Assembly (NCBI GenBank): GCA_022702705.1
Contig: CM040439.1
Coordinates: 26,564,345-26,628,344 of the forward strand
DNA from: Papilionanthe hookeriana x Papilionanthe teres
Lineage: Eukaryota; Streptophyta; Magnoliopsida; Asparagales; Orchidaceae
Length of the DNA: 64,000 bases
Direction: 5' to 3'
Positions 11,951 through 26,118 of this stretch are shown here, one piece after another (within the stretch, counting starts at the first letter, position 1; each line of letters opens with the position of its first letter). The position numbers and the translations under genes are program-made. The notes under the pieces are model-generated. The model did no database searches. It was not told the DNA's origin and was given only the letters and a program-made list of their open reading frames with translations.

Positions 11951-14900
11951 TTATGTGTAAGATGGCTGAAGTCCAATTCTCCTCTCTGTAACCAAACCAA
12001 ATTCAACAATTATTAGAACATATAACTAACATTATCCTGAAATGAGAATTCCTACTCACTAATCTTTCTGAAAAAACAGATTTTGGGAGTTTTTATTATA
12101 TTTTGTATAACTTCAGAGTGTTTCTTCATAAAAAAAATGAGTCACCTTGACATCTATCAGAGAGATTAAAAATTTGATTCTCCACAATCAAAACCATGGT
12201 GAAATTTAAAACAAAGTAAATAGAACATAACCATCAGCCTGTGTGTTTGTGAGTTGATCTTCTTTTCTATATTTATTTTTTTTCGCTTTTCATGTTTGAA
12301 TTAGATTTCATCTATTCCCTGACATAAATTTGAATATGTTGTGTAATGATTCATGTCAACGGAAAATATTAATATATTTTATAGGCATCCAAAGGAGAAA
12401 ATGTGCTACCTCCGGCGGCAACAAGCTTCTCTACGCGTGCAACTATGTGCTTCCCGTAAGTATATTTTTTCAGTGCATTCAGATGGACCTTAATTCGCGA
12501 AAGGATGAGTTCCCGTTGCTGATCGTCACATGTCTCCAGCACTTTCTGTACAACATAGTTCGCAAACTGGTCTTTCATCATTGCCTGCAAACACCAAAAA
12601 ACAAAAAAGATGAATAAAGCACGAGGCATATATATCATTGTGCTGGAAAATAAGTGATGGATAATTTTCATTTCCAGTATGGAGAGATTGAAAGCTCACA
12701 GCTTGCTGATTTAGCTTCATATATGATAGGGCTTTAGAAAAAAAAAAATGGACTTATTAATATAAAGTCTCGAGAAAACTCAAAAACAAAGACTAAACAG
12801 TGAGCGGTTTAAGCATCTTCGTATCTTGACACATTTGGACATTTTGACAGTTAAAAAAAAAAGGTTTATATTAGTGCTTCATAAATCTTCAAATCGATAA
12901 AGATGGCCATATCAGATCTTAATCATTTACAAACATGAATCTTGGCGTAACTGAAATTTTTAGATTGTATATATATAAGCACTCACTTGAGCAATTCCAT
13001 CCGGAAAAATAATTGTAATCACAAATGAAGAAATAAGATAATTTAAGAAAAGAAAAAAATAGTTAAAAGAGACGACACATGTGATCAAGCTTTATCTTTA
13101 TAATATTAATCTTGGAAGGTTGGTATTTTGATATTGAATATACATGGGTGTATGATAAAGCTCTATCCCAAAAATGAAAACTTATAATCATTGAAGTAAA
13201 AAATATAAAAGAAATATACAATCGGTTTAAGTTTAAGAAATACAATGGACACTTATGTTGAAAGTTGGGTCATGAGCAAAAACAGAGAAACATGGGGCAA
13301 TTACAAGTACCACAAAAGAGACACCAATCTTTATAATAATTGATAAATGTATGTGAAGATTCAGGGATAAGAGAGCTTATCATACCCATTATAATAGAAA
13401 CCACTTCCGAAGAGCAAAATAATAAAAATCGGTGTTCTCAGTAACGCTTTGATGTAGCAGTGGTAACTTCCAGTAGTCAAAAAAAGCCCTTCAAATGCCA
13501 ACCATTGCAAACTATAGAGGTTTTATTAATTAAATTCAATTGGAAAATTTAAATTTATTCTAACTGAAATTAGTTAACCTTTTAGATAGCATAAGGTTCA
13601 AATATTACGTTATTATGGAGTAGATGTGAATTCATATAATTAATATTAATCTTTGTGACCTTATATATATAAAAAAGGACTCCAGACTTGCATTTTTTAA
13701 TTGTAGAATGAACCGACAAAGATACTTCTCTTAATCTTCTCCTTCGGTGAGCTCAAATCAAGTTCCTTGTCTAAATATTAAGAAGCCACTAGTTGCACTA
13801 TGTAAAACCTCAGAAATTCATCTTCAAATTAACAGGGAGATCTTTAAAGAAATAGTCAAGACAAACTCCACCCTACTTTCCAAAAACCATGCAACATCTA
13901 TCCAGAAAGCATAAAATAAGGAGTATATCATAGCAAATGATCTCTTTCATTATCTGATATAAAACCAACTACACATGAACTATGCATGGAAAAACGAAGG
14001 TTCATAAACTACTGCTTGGATCCATAAAATGAATGTTACACCAAATGATAAAGGTGCATTTTCATACATGATTCTTATCTAAATATGAAGCACCCTATAA
14101 TGTCATATTTAAGCATAAAATTCAAATCATAATACAAAAAAAACACAATCACAAACCATTTAAAAGTGAAATATAAATTTTGATGCATAGGCTTATGACA
14201 CCAGTGTTATAAATGTAAATAATAAACTTTAGGTGTTAAATATGCAAATACATAAAAATTTGAAGTTATAGATGTAAATTTCCCGATAATATAATAGAGT
14301 CAAATTCCTAAAACAGTGAGAAAAAAAGCATATTGTAGGTTAGATTTTGTGCCAACTGCCAAAGAGGAGGCTTTTGAAATCGATATCATGTTTCCCATCT
14401 GTGCTATATTAAAAAAATCGGGGCACTCAGTGAAAACTAAATCTAGACAAGTGCTGAATCACATTAGAAAAATGGTTATGTCAACTGTATATTGAAGAAA
14501 CACGGACAAATACGAGTATCCATCCAATGATGTACAAAGCCATCAAAAATAAGAGTTAATTCCACAAAACATTAAAAAAAGAATAAATTAATTAAAATCT
14601 AGGATTAAAGCATGCCACTTCATCGAGACAAAGTAAGCCTATTCAGCTTCTCGCCTAAGTTTAATTCCAGTTGGGTTAGAAAGATGGAAATAAGTTGATC
14701 AGAATTATGGAAATACACCGCCCTGCAACCAAAATAACGAGAACTGGGATGAAAAGAAAATAGCAAACCTAAAACAGGCATTTGATAAAGCTTCACTGGA
14801 TTATTCTCTTATGCACCAACAATCGTGCATAAGAGAAAAAAATCACAATAAACGATCAATGTACTCAGAAAGAGCCACAGAGCACTCTCAATCAGGATTG

Positions 14901-17900
14901 AGAAAATATGCTTTAAAAGACCATAATAGGGATTTCAATCTGCTGAAAGTAAGCAAACATGCCTGTAGGGGCTCATTTTCCTCAGTAGTACCAAGCATCT
15001 CATTCACCAATAACTGCCGTTCTTCCGCACCACCAAAGGTTAAGCACTTCTCAACAACATTTGAAGCGAACTTCTGTTGGCTCATCTGAACTATTTGACC
15101 AGCTAACTTTTCAATTATAGCAGATCGTTCATAAGGCTTTCCATGCTCCAAAACATGCTGTTAAAATTAATAGCATGTTAGAAGGGTCTTAACAGGTCAT
15201 GATCAACTTAAATATTTTAGGTGAAAACTTTTAAGATAATCAACAAAACCAAATTAATACAAACCAAGCAGACAAGCAAGAAAAGGCATGGCAACACTTT
15301 CCTTTTAAAAGTTGCAAATAGCAAAACTGAAGCAAGTTTTGCAGTGACAAAACCATAAGATTTTACATAAAACAAACCTGAACAACATAATTGCCATACT
15401 GATCTTGCGCTAGCATGCAGACACTATCTAAAATCTCATCCATCATGATCTGTTGTGTTTTAGGATCATCACAGTGCTCCAATACTCTCTGTAAAATTTA
15501 AATGAAATTGAGCAAACACAAAAAAGGAAGAAATGTATGCATCAAGTCATGCAACATAATATATGTGATAGAGGACCTGTATCACACGACAACCATATGG
15601 ATGGGTGGATAATGCCACCACTTGATCATAAAAAGTGGAAACAATGAATTGAATTGCATCTTGAGGAATGCACTCAATACATTTTTGAATAACATGGTTC
15701 CCATTTTGATCACGCACGCATCGCATTATATGGCCATCAAGCTCCTTAACCATTTTAGTCTGTTGATCCAAATCAACAACTTCTATTGCCTGAAGTATGA
15801 GACAGAAAATGGAGTTTAAAAAGATGCCTAAAAGAAGACACAGAATAATACAATTATCATATAATCTGAAGAGCATAAATCATTATACAAATACCAGAGA
15901 ACTCTGTTATACATGCAAGTTTTTTAAAATCTTTCCCAAGTTATTCAAATAGGGACTACAGACAAATTGATATGAAAAGGCTGCTGAAATTTTCAAATAA
16001 ATAATTAGAAAAAAAAAAGGTTAGGATGTTCGAAATACAAGACAAAAATTTTAACAAATGAAATCATTAAAATTGATGCAACCTTCTTTCGTCAGCTAAA
16101 GTTTATTAGAAATTCTGACATATTGTTTTGAGCATTAAATTATTGTGTTTGCATTGTGACAGAAATTAAGAATATGAGTTGGAATGGAGACCAAATAAAA
16201 AGTCGAAATGTCTTAAACACTAAGACTAAAACAGCCCAAATGCTCACAAAGATTGCTTTAACAGAAAGCAGCAGAACTTATGAATGATCAGTATAGCGCC
16301 CAAGTTAGTGAAAATTATAGCAATTACCTAACAAATCTTCATGAAAAGAATTCCCCGCCTAAGAGCCAATCATTTAAACATAATTACTCAATATAAGACA
16401 AAAGACTCACAAAAATGCAAATATCGCTCACTCTGAGATAGATGCTAGGTCAAAAGGACCAGTAAAAAGCAAAGGCCCAAAATTATCTAAAAGGCTCATT
16501 TACTCTGAAATAAGAAATTGGTTTCTAAGAATTAATCACAAACATACATACATACATTGATACCCACATATAAATATATTTAGACACACTCTCAGAGAGA
16601 CACAGAGAGAGAGAGGGAAATCTACTATAATAATATAGCATAGTATCATCAAACCAAGAACAGTAAGGTACGCATTGTTTATTTCATAAATGCACAAAAA
16701 ATACATTAAAAAATTTAACAAGTGTACCAACAAAATGGAAAGTGATTTGTTGCCTTTCATGTGGACAAAGAATATCGATCATGACTTAAACAAGTTTTTT
16801 TTTCCTGTTTTTATGAAAAAATAGAGACAAAATGTTGAATAAAAAATGACAAATGGTTCACAACTTCACAACTTGGCGGAGTATATAGCATAAATACAAT
16901 TTAAAAGCAGAATTACCAAAAGGTGTCTTTTTTTTTTTTCTACATGCCTCGTGTATAAAAAATGTTAGCTGAATGCTAGATGCTGGAGTAAAGGCGCTGC
17001 TACTTGCAAAAAAAAAACTGCCACGGTGCTTCCATTTCTGAAGTAGTTCTTTCTAATGCATTTACTCCGTAAACATGATATACTTAAGTTTGACGACAAA
17101 ACTATAATGTTAATACTAAGATTGATTTAATTTCAGCAATAAATTAAAGCTACAAAAGTAAGAACTAGCTGAATGTCATTAAAAGGCGATTAATGGTAAA
17201 TTTTAAACATTTGATAGGAAAAAATATACCTTCTGAATCACTCGACATCCATACATCTGCAGACTAAGAGTCAGTACATGGCCTGTAAGCTGATCAGCCA
17301 GCTCACTTCTCTGAGCAGCAGATCCATGTTCAAAAAACTGATTTATAAAAAAAATTTGAATGGTTAAGAATCGCCAAAAAAACAATTTTAAATCAACAAG
17401 CTAAAAGTTTCTTCAGCAGTAAAAAAGGCTAAACCTTCTGGACCACATAATTTCCAAATACATCAGTCATTAAAGGGAAAGCATGGGGCATGATTTCATC
17501 AAAAACCATGTCCTTTTCTTTGGCCGTGGCAGTTTCTAGTTTCTGTTGTATGAATCGACTCCCGTACTGGTCAGCACTGATATATAAGAACTCAACGTCA
17601 ATGATAAAACAAAAGGAACCTAGAGTAGAATGGCTAAAACATTCAAAGATAAATGAAAATAGTAGCCACCGGCCAGAACATAACTGAAGCATTATACACA
17701 TTCTCATGGAAAACCATAAACCTTGAGTGCATGGAACATCAAAGAAGCACTTCTTATATGAGCTGCACTGATGGCATAAATATAATACCAGCTACGACAG
17801 CATAGATCTACATGATGGTAATAGCAATAAAAATTTGAACTTTTTCAAGCAATTTATAATGCTATCCTCAGAAATTTTAATATACAATTCAAGTTGTTGG

Positions 17901-20900
17901 TAATAGCATTGAAAATTGAAATATTTCAAACAATTCATTATGCTTATCTGAATAAAATCATCAATTTGAGGCCATCTAGGTTCCAATTCCTTTATTCTGT
18001 CAAAAATGAAGAACCTTCAAGGAACACATCAACAATAACAGTCTCACCTCTAGAAGACTAGAACAGAATAATGGATAAATAATCGAAAGCTCGTCAACAC
18101 AATATACCACAGAATACAGCATAGACAATCATCAATGGGTTCAAAGCTAGAAAGAATGTACCTGAACTCAACAACATGACCAGCGATATCTGAAAGCTCA
18201 TAACACTTAGTCTTGTTGTTCTTGAACTCCTCCAGAAGAGAGGAAGCAAAGCCATCATGAATGTTCCCACCACCATCCAAATGCCAAGAACCCATGACAC
18301 CACCAACTAAGTTTCTCATGCCCGAAGAAAGATGCATATTGCTCCGCTCACCATGCCTCAAAGGGCTACCAGATCCAACAGGAGAAGCTGGGAGAATAGG
18401 GCTTGCGAAAGGACTTCCCTGATAGGACATGCCAAGACCAAAAGGACTGCCATAATAGCCAGACTTACCGAGAAATGGCATTCCAAACTGTTTCTGTTGT
18501 TGAAGCAATGCCCCAAGATATGCTTTTTGGGCACCAAGCGAATCTGCATAAGAATTACCCATGAAGCCCCTCTCCAAAGAAGGATCATTGAAATTAGTTG
18601 CAGCAGCTTGTGCTGCACTCAAGTACTGAATATAAAGCGGATCAAGAGGCATCTGAAGAGCAGAAGTTGCTGCAGGACTACCAATTTTATTGAGATTTTG
18701 CAAATCCGCTGATCCGCTAAAATTTGATGACGAAGAAAAACCGCCTCCAAGAACCATACCATCAATAGTAGGTGATCCAAGTCCAGATGCCACTGCTGCA
18801 CTCTCAAACAGAGGTGGTAAATTGCTCGCACCAACATGATTGGTCATCATTGAAGGTAATGAATTCAGTGAATATCCATTCAGTCCATATGTTGTAAAAG
18901 AAGGATTAGCACTGCCATCGGAGTTTCTGGAATAGTGAACAGGAGAACCACCTGGACTTCGAATGTTGGAAGAAGTTCCCTTCAGGGATGAATTATTAGA
19001 AGGACGAGAACTCTTCTGCATTTCACCATGCTGAGTAGATCTCAAGATGGCGTTATTAAAATCAGGAAGGCTGGTAGAGTTTCTAGCAACACCAGGAAAT
19101 GAATTCTTGGCTGATTGACGAACAGAAGACAAATTTATTTGTTCTGAGCCAGAATATGGCATGAAAGATGGTTTAATATTATTTTGCCCGCCTTGTAGAT
19201 CAAAGAGAAACCTCTGATGATCATCTGTTTCCTTTTGCAGACTGAACTGCCTACTTTCATCTATTGCCACACTGTTTGAAATATTAATGCCAGATAAAGC
19301 AGAAATGAGATCATCTGAATCAACTAAGGCAGATGCCGTCCTATCTAAAGTACTCGAGCTACTATTTATTTTCTTATCACTACCTACTATCTTTACACCT
19401 ACAGGAGGAAGGCGAGGACTAGGAGCCCTTGCTGCCAGCTGAGGATCAGGTGTATTGCTTCTTGAAAGAGATGAACCCACAACAGAAGCAAAGGTAGGGG
19501 ATGGTGATGCAACATTGTTTTGAGGAACCATGACACTTTGAACATTGTTTCCAGCTCTAAGGCCATCAAGAAGATGAACTTCACCAGACCTTAATGGCTC
19601 CACACAATCATCAAAGGCATTCCGACTAGTAGGGCGAGATGGATGGCCTGACACTGAAACTCTTTGAGTCTGGTCATCCTGATAGAAACACGACAATATT
19701 AAAAAAAAATGCCGCAAAAAAGTGTAATATTAAATATTAAAAAAAGTATTGACTTCCTCTGCTGTTGACTTGTTTCAAATATAACACTCATATATAATAC
19801 AGCATGGTAAAAGCCCGCATCGAGCTACATGAGTCAACCATGAAAGCTATGGGAACTACTTAATTACTGCATCAGCGAGACGACAGACAAACCAAACAAT
19901 ATATCACCCATTCCCAAAAACAAAATCATAATTTGAGCCCACCAACATCACATATCCCAAACATTTAATTGCACGTGTCCAAAGAAAAACAAACTCACAA
20001 CAGCTGTGCCAATATAATCAAATGTAAAATGAACCAACAAAAGGTGATTCATACTACAAACATTATTAAGAGAACGAATCCAAGTCACATAAGCATGTCT
20101 GGGCATAATTGAATTTGAAAATTTACAAAAACAAACTGCATAATGAAGCTAATTAAATTTTATCAGATCATTAACTTGTTCACTGTTTCCAAGAAGAACA
20201 AAAAATTAGGGTGGTGGAGTGGGAATAGCGTTGTCAAAGAAGTGAAAAACAACAAGGAACCTAATGTATGTAAACAACATGCACTTTACTAATTATTAAT
20301 TAAGATTATTTCATAAAAGTTATATAGTAATGATATAACGAAAAGTTTAAATTGCTTATAGAAATACTATTGACTTCAACATCGTATACCAGTGACATAA
20401 CAATGCTTTTAAATTGCCTATAGAAATGTCGTTAACTTTAATATCTTAAACATGACACACTTAACCAACCGTTTCAGACAGTATAAGGGAGGGTGTGCAA
20501 ATTTTTCGTACATATTGCATGATTCTTATGTAATGTATTTACATATCTAGCACTTTAATTTAAAATTTTACCTATACACTTTTGTGAGTGTGATGTAAAG
20601 GTTTCTATCTCAAATTTAGCTAATCAATGTCCAAGAACTATTGATATTTCTCCATTCCCTTGAGCCTATTCATCTAAAGAAACATATAACTGCTTAAGAT
20701 AAAGTTGAAATATGATGGCTATAAGCATTTCTAAAAGATAATTTGCTCAGCCATATTTCTAACAAGCATTTCATTCCTTGCCACGAAATTCAAATAAATG
20801 TCATTTTTACCAGATGTTAAAATAACAATAAAAAATAGGTAAAAGAAAATCAGAATATCAACTGAATTTTGCACCCAACTTAAAACCGCAACGTCCAAAA

Positions 20901-21989
20901 CTAAAAAACAGCAAAGCAAAACTATGGAACCCTCAATTATCACATGAAATATAGCATTCCTTAGCTAGTAATTTGTTTTTCTAACCATGAATGAGAATAT
21001 GAGATTATATGCACTAAGTTTCTTCCAAATGTAGTTGTAGCAAACATCACAGAAAAAAAAAGGAAAAAATCAAAATCTGAAGACAATACTAAGAAGCATT
21101 AAATCCACAAGCAAAATGTTACTTGACTCAATTCATAGCCCTCTCCATTAGCTCGCATTAAAAGCCATGCATAGAACTCAACATATGGAAGTAAGATCCT
21201 AATGAAATAATTAAATAAAGTGTGCATTCCACAAGCACGGTCAACCCATTTTACAAAGAAAAACAGTAGCACAATAAACATTTAGCAAAAGTGATTACAG
21301 CATAAGCAGAGAAAATCCATATAAAGGGAATGACAAATGTAATGGGAAGGCAGTTGAAACAATGAAGCATTTTTGCAGCCATAAATCACCTGAAAGAGAT
21401 CAGCAAAACTCTTCTGTCTGCCCAGAGACAGACCTGGCAAGCCAATCAACCCATCTCCTCCATTATCCAACCACTCGCTTGAACCTTGAGCAGGCTTATT
21501 TTCTTCATCCTCCTTGGCACCAAAACCTGGCTGCAACGAGAACAATGATCTATTCCACCCTTCTTCAATCCTACCCAGATTCCTCCTATCTCCAATTCCT
21601 CCCAGTCCAGAGCTCCCAGCCTGGACCCTCTTCGCAAATCTCCAATCTTCCTTGGACAGCACGGGAGGCGGTAGCCGCGGGTTCAGGTTTACATTGGAGT
21701 AGTAATATGATACATAAGCTGGATCGGATAGGAGATCCTCCTCCGTGATCCCACTTCCACGATCGGCGTCAGCACCAAGCAGCCCTCCCATGGCCGTCAA
21801 TGAGCCCTCTACAGTAGGGGGCGCGGAGCCGCTGCGGTATATATTAAGGTCCCTTTCACGATCGCTCGCCTCCTGTCTCCGCTGCTCCCGCAGCAGAAAA
21901 CCCAGCTCCCTGCCGAGGTCTTCGCCGCTAAAACCCTCCCCACTGGCACCGATCATCGCCCTCACCCCCATTTCAGATAGCATATTCAC
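11951..21989 (-). CDS. Pumilio/PUF RNA-binding protein (APUM1-3 type)
   Basis: Nine exons: 21989-21390, 19678-18162, 17576-17435, 17337-17230, 15789-15577, 15488-15378, 15157-14963, 12584-12410 and 11985-11951, 3096 nt, 1031 aa. Known PUF proteins bind UGUA-containing 3'UTRs in the cytoplasm and repress or destabilise the mRNA. The N-terminal half has the plant motifs [12 protein letters not shown] and [15 protein letters not shown] (NABP region) and a long Ser/Gly-rich low-complexity part. The Pumilio homology domain (about 690-1020) has eight repeats with recognition cores SRFIQ, NYVVQ, CRVIQ, NHVIQ, CRVIQ, NYVVQ, SNVVE and NYVVQ. The end is [14 protein letters not shown], supplied by the 35-nt last exon. 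Intron 7 uses a GC donor (14962-14961), required to join ENEPLQ to [10 protein letters not shown] 21989 or the in-frame ATG two codons later could start. Confidence 0.95.
14155..14283. repeat. Foldback MITE-like repeat, copy D
   Basis: Contains AAACTTTAGGTGTTAAATATGC, AAATACATAAAAATTTG and ATAGATGTAAATTTC, the right-arm consensus of the family. The left arm is decayed. Located in Pumilio intron 7. Confidence 0.5.
20495..20612. repeat. Foldback MITE-like repeat, copy E
   Basis: Contains GATTCTTATGTAATGTATTT, ACATATCTAGCACTTTAATT and TTTTACCTATACACTTTTGT, the left-arm consensus with a short duplication. The right end GAGTGTGATGTAAAGG is the degraded inverse. Located in Pumilio intron 1. Confidence 0.55.
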
Positions 21990-22540
21990 CGTGCTCTTAG
22001 TTACAAAATAAAAATAAGAATACGAATATCTTCAGAAAAAGCGAGCTTACAAGTGCTGTCTAATAGATTTCAAAAGCTCCGAGCGTTCAAACACCTGTCC
22101 AAATTCCAAAAGATATAAACTTTCTTTTCAAAACCATGGTATCAACTAAATCGACAACAAAACCCTAAGTCCGAGACCCCGTCGTCAGCCATTCAAGCAA
22201 GGCAAAACGAGCGACAGCTACCGGCGCACTCGATTAAATCGGGAGAAAACTCAGCATCAGCTGCTAAAGCCGCAAACTTTTTAGCTCTAAGCTCGAGCCA
22301 ATCGATGATCGGCGGGTTTCTCAGCCATTTATGTACTTGAGGCCGCTGGGCAACGAGCAGAAATAAACGAAGAACGATACAGAAGAAAGAAGCGAGAGAG
22401 AGTGCGTGCGAGAGAGAAGAGGGCGGACCAGCACAAGAGCACCGGTCGGGGCCTGATAAGCAGATGCTGTAGGAAGATCTCCACCGTTGGATCCAATAGC
22501 TAGCGGCCAAGATTTCATTCAGTCCCTGGATTTGCCTCTA
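21990..22540 (-). promoter_or_regulatory. 5' leader and proximal promoter of the Pumilio gene
   Basis: Upstream of the Pumilio start the minus strand is pyrimidine- and GC-rich with many CTCTCTC/TCTTCTTTC runs (22350-22420), typical of a plant 5' leader. Open frames in this part (for example 22193-22510) have low-complexity products without family features, so I treat them as untranslated. A TATA box and start site could not be fixed. Confidence 0.45.
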
Positions 22541-22671
22541 GGGTTTTCTTTTTATTGCACGGAGCTAATTGCGGATTACCCCTCAATTTTAAATTATTCT
22601 ACTAAAACAAGAATCTGTTAAGTTTTCGTTTTAAGCCCCCGAACTTTTAAATATTTCGATATAACCCCTGG

Positions 22672-22894
22672 CACGTGCGAATAAAATCCTATGAACACCT
22701 GGTTCAACATGACCCTGATATGACCTGCTAATGACCACGTGGAAACTTAGGACTAGTGGTTTGGAAAGTAGGGTTATGCTGAACGGAGGGAGGATATGGC
22801 GCCAAGTGTTCGTTGGTGATGGAGGGTTTGTTTTGTAATAATAAAGAGTTTTTAGGGCAGGATACGGGGCGCCACGTCGGGAGGCTCACACGTG
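22672..22894. promoter_or_regulatory. Cluster of three CACGTG boxes upstream of Pumilio
   Basis: CACGTG occurs at 22672-22677, 22736-22741 and 22889-22894, with another ACGT core (CCACGTCGG) near 22875. CACGTG is the G-box bound by bZIP and bHLH factors. The surrounding text (TAAGCCCCCGAACTTTTAAA…) resembles common plant dispersed repeats, so the cluster may belong to a transposon rather than to the promoter. Confidence 0.4.
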
Positions 22895-25634
22895 TGATGA
22901 ACTACCTACGGGCTACAGGTAAGCTAACAGGTATGGCGTTTTAAGGTTGCACATGTTTAATATGGCAACGGGGAGTGCTAAATATGGGGGAGGCATAGGC
23001 AAATCAAAGCTGGATACGGGGATTAAATACTGCATTTATATATAGAAATTGAAATATAGATTTATTTATTTATTTATTTAAAACAGTATCTCAGCAGCTA
23101 TTTATATGGTATGTGATCACCCTCTTTGATTTTGGGTGGTTTATTGCTATTGACAAAACATGCCAAAATTAACAGCTTTGTTTCTCTGTGGTAGAAGCAT
23201 CCAAACAAAATTTAATCAAGCAGCCAAGTGAGTCGAATCTTAGCAATTTGACTAAAACCAAGTATAGAGGAATCAAAGAATCCCTGTGATGGAATCAATC
23301 CAAATTGATATTGCATCGGGTATTATAATTCTCTCGGAGATATTCAACAACTTCCTCAAAAATCATCAAATGTCGATGAGAAGAAACTCAACCATCATTG
23401 AAATATCTATTTGTATAAGGGCGGCTACCTATTGGATTGTGATGATTCACTATGTACTCGAAAGCCTATTTTAGTCAGCCTACAACTGTTCCTTGTTAAG
23501 AATGAAGGGTCGACGGTCATGCTTGATCGACAATCGACACCACTTAGTCTAGCTAATCAACTTAGTTGATCCTCTGTCAGTAAAATTCCAACCCATTTAT
23601 AGCATCAAGTCTACTCATTTAGAGATCTTAAAAACCAATCTGGTAAAATCATGGTGTTTGATCCAAATGAAATGATTTAAACATGTTTATTTAGCTTATA
23701 AGACTTTTTTCATGGCTGGAATACTCATAAACAATACTTACACATGTGGGGGTTATCACAGTGATTTTTGTCAATAGACTGGTGGTATGCATTGAGGAGA
23801 CAACGACAATCCAATTATTGTGTATAAAAATCGATGATAGGGGTTTTGTGATTTAAAGTTCATTATTAGCATCATTAGTAGCGGTGAGCCAACGAAGACA
23901 ATTGTGGTGTCATGGTTAGGTGGTGGCAGCAGTGTAATGACAATGCTGTGAAAGCATTAATTATTATTGTCATACAGCTATCGAGGTTATTCATTTCGTA
24001 AGACATAATTATTCATCTTAGGTTTTTGCAAGATTTTATGTCGTGTAAAACAAATCCTAAAATTTTAAATAAATAGCAGGATTGAAAAATTGAATATCTT
24101 CTCTTTAAAAAATGGAAAATCAAATCATAAGTTAGCTTGAGATGTTTTTGAGGTTTCTTCAATATCTTCAAAATCGCATATTTTTCATTCATTTGGGTTT
24201 TAGAAATAATTGCCCTCATTGAGCCTTTCACTTTTTATTTTTCTATAATCAATCATGGAAACTAAAATTTGAATTTTTGAAGACAACCTCAATTTTAATC
24301 GAGTTTTCCCAAGTGATCTCGATCACTCAAGACAATCCCCTATAAAATATTAGTAACCTAGATAATCTAAACAATGACTAATATTCAAATTAGATAGGGA
24401 AAAATCTGTTAGTATTTTCGCATACCAAGCAAATATATCATAAATTTCTTAGTTTGAATAATTGAACTCATTGTTAAGTGATATTCTCATATTTTGAAAT
24501 TACATATTACTTATAATATTGCGTTAGATTATTTAAACAATCAAATATTCGAGATATGTTCGTTTTTATTTTCAAAATCAAATATATTTAAAATTAAAAC
24601 TCTTTTCAAAACCTCTTTTAAACAAAAATAATACCAACAATGGCCCTCTCATAATATTATATAGAATTTATAGAACTTATAGATGTATGTAATTCTCATA
24701 TTTAACTGTCATTTAAACATGCAAAAATAAAAAAGTAAAGTTAAAGTCAAATTACAAAATCAAGTTGAGATCATATTTTAGAAAATATATTCTTTAAAAG
24801 TTATTCTCTTAAGTAAAATTTAAAAAAATTTCAAAACGGACAAATAAAAGGAATATTAGAAGCTTAAAAGTATTGCATAAAAGAAAATAAGTTTACTGTC
24901 TTACTTCTACACCAGTGTGTTTCACTAGTAGATGTATTGGCAAGTATAAACACAGAAAATCCTATTTAAAACAAAGATAGTATTAACATAAAATAAGTGA
25001 AATATAAATTACAAGGTTCATCCCATAACTACGCTCGATAGACTAGTAAGGTGGAAGTGTGCTTCACGCAGTGAAGAAATGACGTATGTGACTCGAAATG
25101 CACATGGGTGCGCTAAATAGGTAGGAATAGAAAGAGAGATCCCATTTGCATGCAAGGGAGGAGTTCGCGGCCTTTCCAATCACAGGAGGTGTGGACTTCA
25201 CGGGTTCTAATAGATTGCATGGGAAAATGAAGTATTGCAGGAGAAGACAGGATTTTCAGATGTGTCTGTAAACCGAGATGTTGTTCTTACCTATGATTGG
25301 AGCTAAAGATAGAGGAAGACGGGAGATGTCGAGATTCATGGAATAGAGAATCCTCCGAGTGATCTGAGAAAAAAGTGGGCAGGCCACAACCATAATTTAA
25401 TGAACAAGTCATTGAAAAAGTTGAAATGCAAAACAATTTTAGAACTAAGTTTGGAAGGTCCAAACAAATCAGCCATAAGTTTGAACAGTTGAGAGCAACA
25501 ATGCAACAAAGTTTTTGTATTCTTTCAAAGAAATGTTGAATGTTGAATGCTTTATCTGTATATATTTGATTCTAGTGGGAGATATTTTCTTTCTTTTGGA
25601 ATTGATTTCTCTTAAAATCTGTTGTAAGAGACTG

Positions 25635-25637
<3 letters not shown>

Positions 25638-25716
<79 letters not shown>
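25638..25716. repeat. (TA)n microsatellite, about 79 bp
   Basis: An uninterrupted TA run. The apparent protein rich in Ile-Tyr dipeptides across it is an artefact of the repeat. Confidence 0.95.
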
Positions 25717-25721
<5 letters not shown>

Positions 25722-26118
25722 TTAGTAATTTTCTTAGTTATTTATGTACTTTTTCATACTATATGTACCAGTTCATTTGTCCCTAAAATACTTGAATTTT
25801 ATTATACTTTAAATGCATTTTATATTAATATTTTTTAAATAATCACGAGATAACAGGTTCTTTAGTTTGGGTTAATCATAACATGTAGGCTTTGCTTAGT
25901 CACACCCCTTTAGTGCCTTTTAAACCTGTTTGTACTGAAGCCCTTTATGGCCTCACTTCATTTGTTCTCCTAAATGCGTTTGGACTGAAGCCCAAAACGT
26001 GGGCTCACTTCACTTTATGGCCTCACTTCATTTATCTCAATGGGCTTTTAAAGTCAGACATGTACGCCCAAAAAATCTCGTAGCAACACCGGCGGGGGAG
26101 TCTCGTTACACGATTTTG

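Noticed and set aside
18332..18712. 126-codon plus-strand frame
   Set aside because: Antisense shadow of Pumilio exon 2; composition follows the opposite strand.
21362..21748. 128-codon plus-strand frame
   Set aside because: Antisense shadow of Pumilio exon 1.
25515..25838. 107-codon frame with a long Ile-Tyr run
   Set aside because: Product of the TA microsatellite.
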